Source: Candidatus Brocadiaceae bacterium
Lineage (GTDB): Bacteria; Planctomycetota; Brocadiia; Brocadiales; Bathyanammoxibiaceae
Direction: 5' to 3'
NCBI GenBank assembly: GCA_030018855.1
Contig: JASEHG010000118.1
Coordinates: 1 to 6,212 of the forward strand
DNA: 6,212 nucleotides
This document shows positions 5,901-6,212 of this stretch, in pieces. Within the stretch, counting starts at the first letter, position 1. Each line of letters opens with the position of its first letter. The notes under the pieces are model-generated. The model made no database searches. It saw only the letters and a list, made by a program, of their open reading frames with translations, and was not told the DNA's origin. Made by a program: the position numbers and the translations under genes.

Positions 5901-6010
5901 CCGCAGGTCATGTCACGCCGTAGGCGGATCTGCCTTCGGCATGACCCGAGGCAGATTCGCCGAGGCGAACTTTAGCCTGCGGAAGACAACGCAACCTAAA
6001 GGTTACGGCG
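5901..6010. repeat. cluster of hairpins separating the two hypD starts
   Basis: Outer arms CCGCAGG (5901-5907) and CCTGCGG (5976-5982) enclose two hairpins. The first pairs GGTCATG (5906-5912) with CATGACC (5940-5946) and contains GCCGTAGGCGGA / TCTGCCTTCGGC (5917-5940, 10 of 12 pairing), related to the TCCGCC...GGCGGA palindrome. The second is TTCGCC-GA-GGCGAA (5956-5969). A fourth, AACC-TAAA-GGTT, follows at 5993-6004. This is insert-like DNA with no credible gene. Confidence 0.6.
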
Positions 6011-6046
6011 ACCTCCGAAAACACCCGGACACACAGGGTTCAGACC

Positions 6047-6212
6047 ATGAGATACATGACGGAGTTTAGAGATAAAGACCTGGCCAGGGGGCTGGCCCAG
6101 AGGATTTCCTCTCTCCTGGAGGGGTCCGCCTCAGGCGGATACACGATTATGGAGGTCTGCGGTACCCATACCATGAACATCTTTAGATACGGACTAAAGG
6201 GGATACTGCCTG
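6047..6212 (+). CDS. hypD: hydrogenase maturation protein HypD, 5' part (truncated by the window end)
   Basis: The first 55 codons are present; the family is usually about 360 aa. HypD is a 4Fe-4S protein that forms the scaffold complex with HypC and HypE on which the Fe(CN)2CO cofactor is built. The start MRYMTEFRDKDLARGLAQRI is typical, and the motif IMEVCGTHTMNIFRYGL (residues 34-50) contains the conserved Cys38 that binds the iron unit. AGGG (6035-6038) lies 8 bases before the ATG. Residues 27-31 (SASGG) come from an exact 15-base palindrome placed just before the conserved TIMEVCG strand, where other HypD proteins have a short loop such as RPW. The start region was duplicated: a near copy lies 172 bases upstream. 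Confidence 0.95.
   Translation, partial: MRYMTEFRDKDLARGLAQRISSLLEGSASGGYTIMEVCGTHTMNIFRYGLKGILP
6125..6139. repeat. 15-base palindrome TCCGCCTCAGGCGGA inside hypD
   Basis: An exact match to 3339-3353 in hypF, and read in the same frame as Ser-Ala-Ser-Gly-Gly (HypD residues 27-31). It falls in the loop before the conserved MEVCG motif, close to but not within the active-site segment. Confidence 0.75.

Noticed and set aside
5875..6069. A 64-codon open frame as a small gene before hypD
   Set aside because: Only its first 8 codons resemble protein (a copy of the HypD start); the rest is hairpin DNA, there is no ribosome site, and it ends inside the real hypD start.

Overview
The window is a stretch of bacterial chromosome with every gene on the + strand and almost no free space. 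It reads as one transcription unit: a cobalamin-type radical SAM protein (214-1983), an unrecognised TPR/coiled-coil protein (about 2055-2975), and the [NiFe]-hydrogenase maturation genes hypF (2976-5510), hypC (5583-5789) and hypD (from 6047, cut by the window end). A near-consensus sigma-70 promoter (TTGACA, 16 bases, TATAAT, 149-176) and a good Shine-Dalgarno sequence precede the first gene.

The organism cannot be named from this window. Mid-range GC, frequent AGG/AGA arginine codons and many short palindromic repeats, some inside genes, suggest an uncultivated, probably anaerobic bacterium such as an anammox-type Planctomycetota, Nitrospirota, Omnitrophota or Desulfobacterota member. That is a resemblance, not a proof. 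hypF-hypC-hypD implies a [NiFe] hydrogenase elsewhere in the genome: HypF makes the thiocarbamate on HypE that becomes the cyanide ligand, and HypC with HypD carries the Fe(CN)2CO unit.

Layout: 1-148 holds two inverted repeats; 149-213 holds the promoter and leader; 214-1983 is radical SAM with a STAS-like tail; 1984-2054 is a palindrome spacer; 2055-2975 is the TPR protein; 2976-5510 is hypF, enlarged by repeat DNA; 5511-5582 is a repeat spacer; 5583-5789 is hypC; 5790-6046 holds repeats, hairpins and a dead copy of the hypD start; 6047-6212 is the hypD 5' end.

The most unusual aspect is the repeat load. At least five kinds of short palindromic or short-period repeat lie in about 6 kb, and two kinds are translated inside genes. 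A 7-base-period inverted repeat occurs twice in hypF, and its idealised unit is free of stop codons in all six frames. A 15-base palindrome (TCCGCCTCAGGCGGA) occurs in hypF and hypD, with a partial copy in the TPR gene, always read in the same frame as Ser-Ala-Ser-Gly. Its intergenic relative has TAA where the genic copies have TCA. Repeats whose sequence contains stop codons are seen only between genes. The hypD start has also been duplicated around a hairpin-rich insert.
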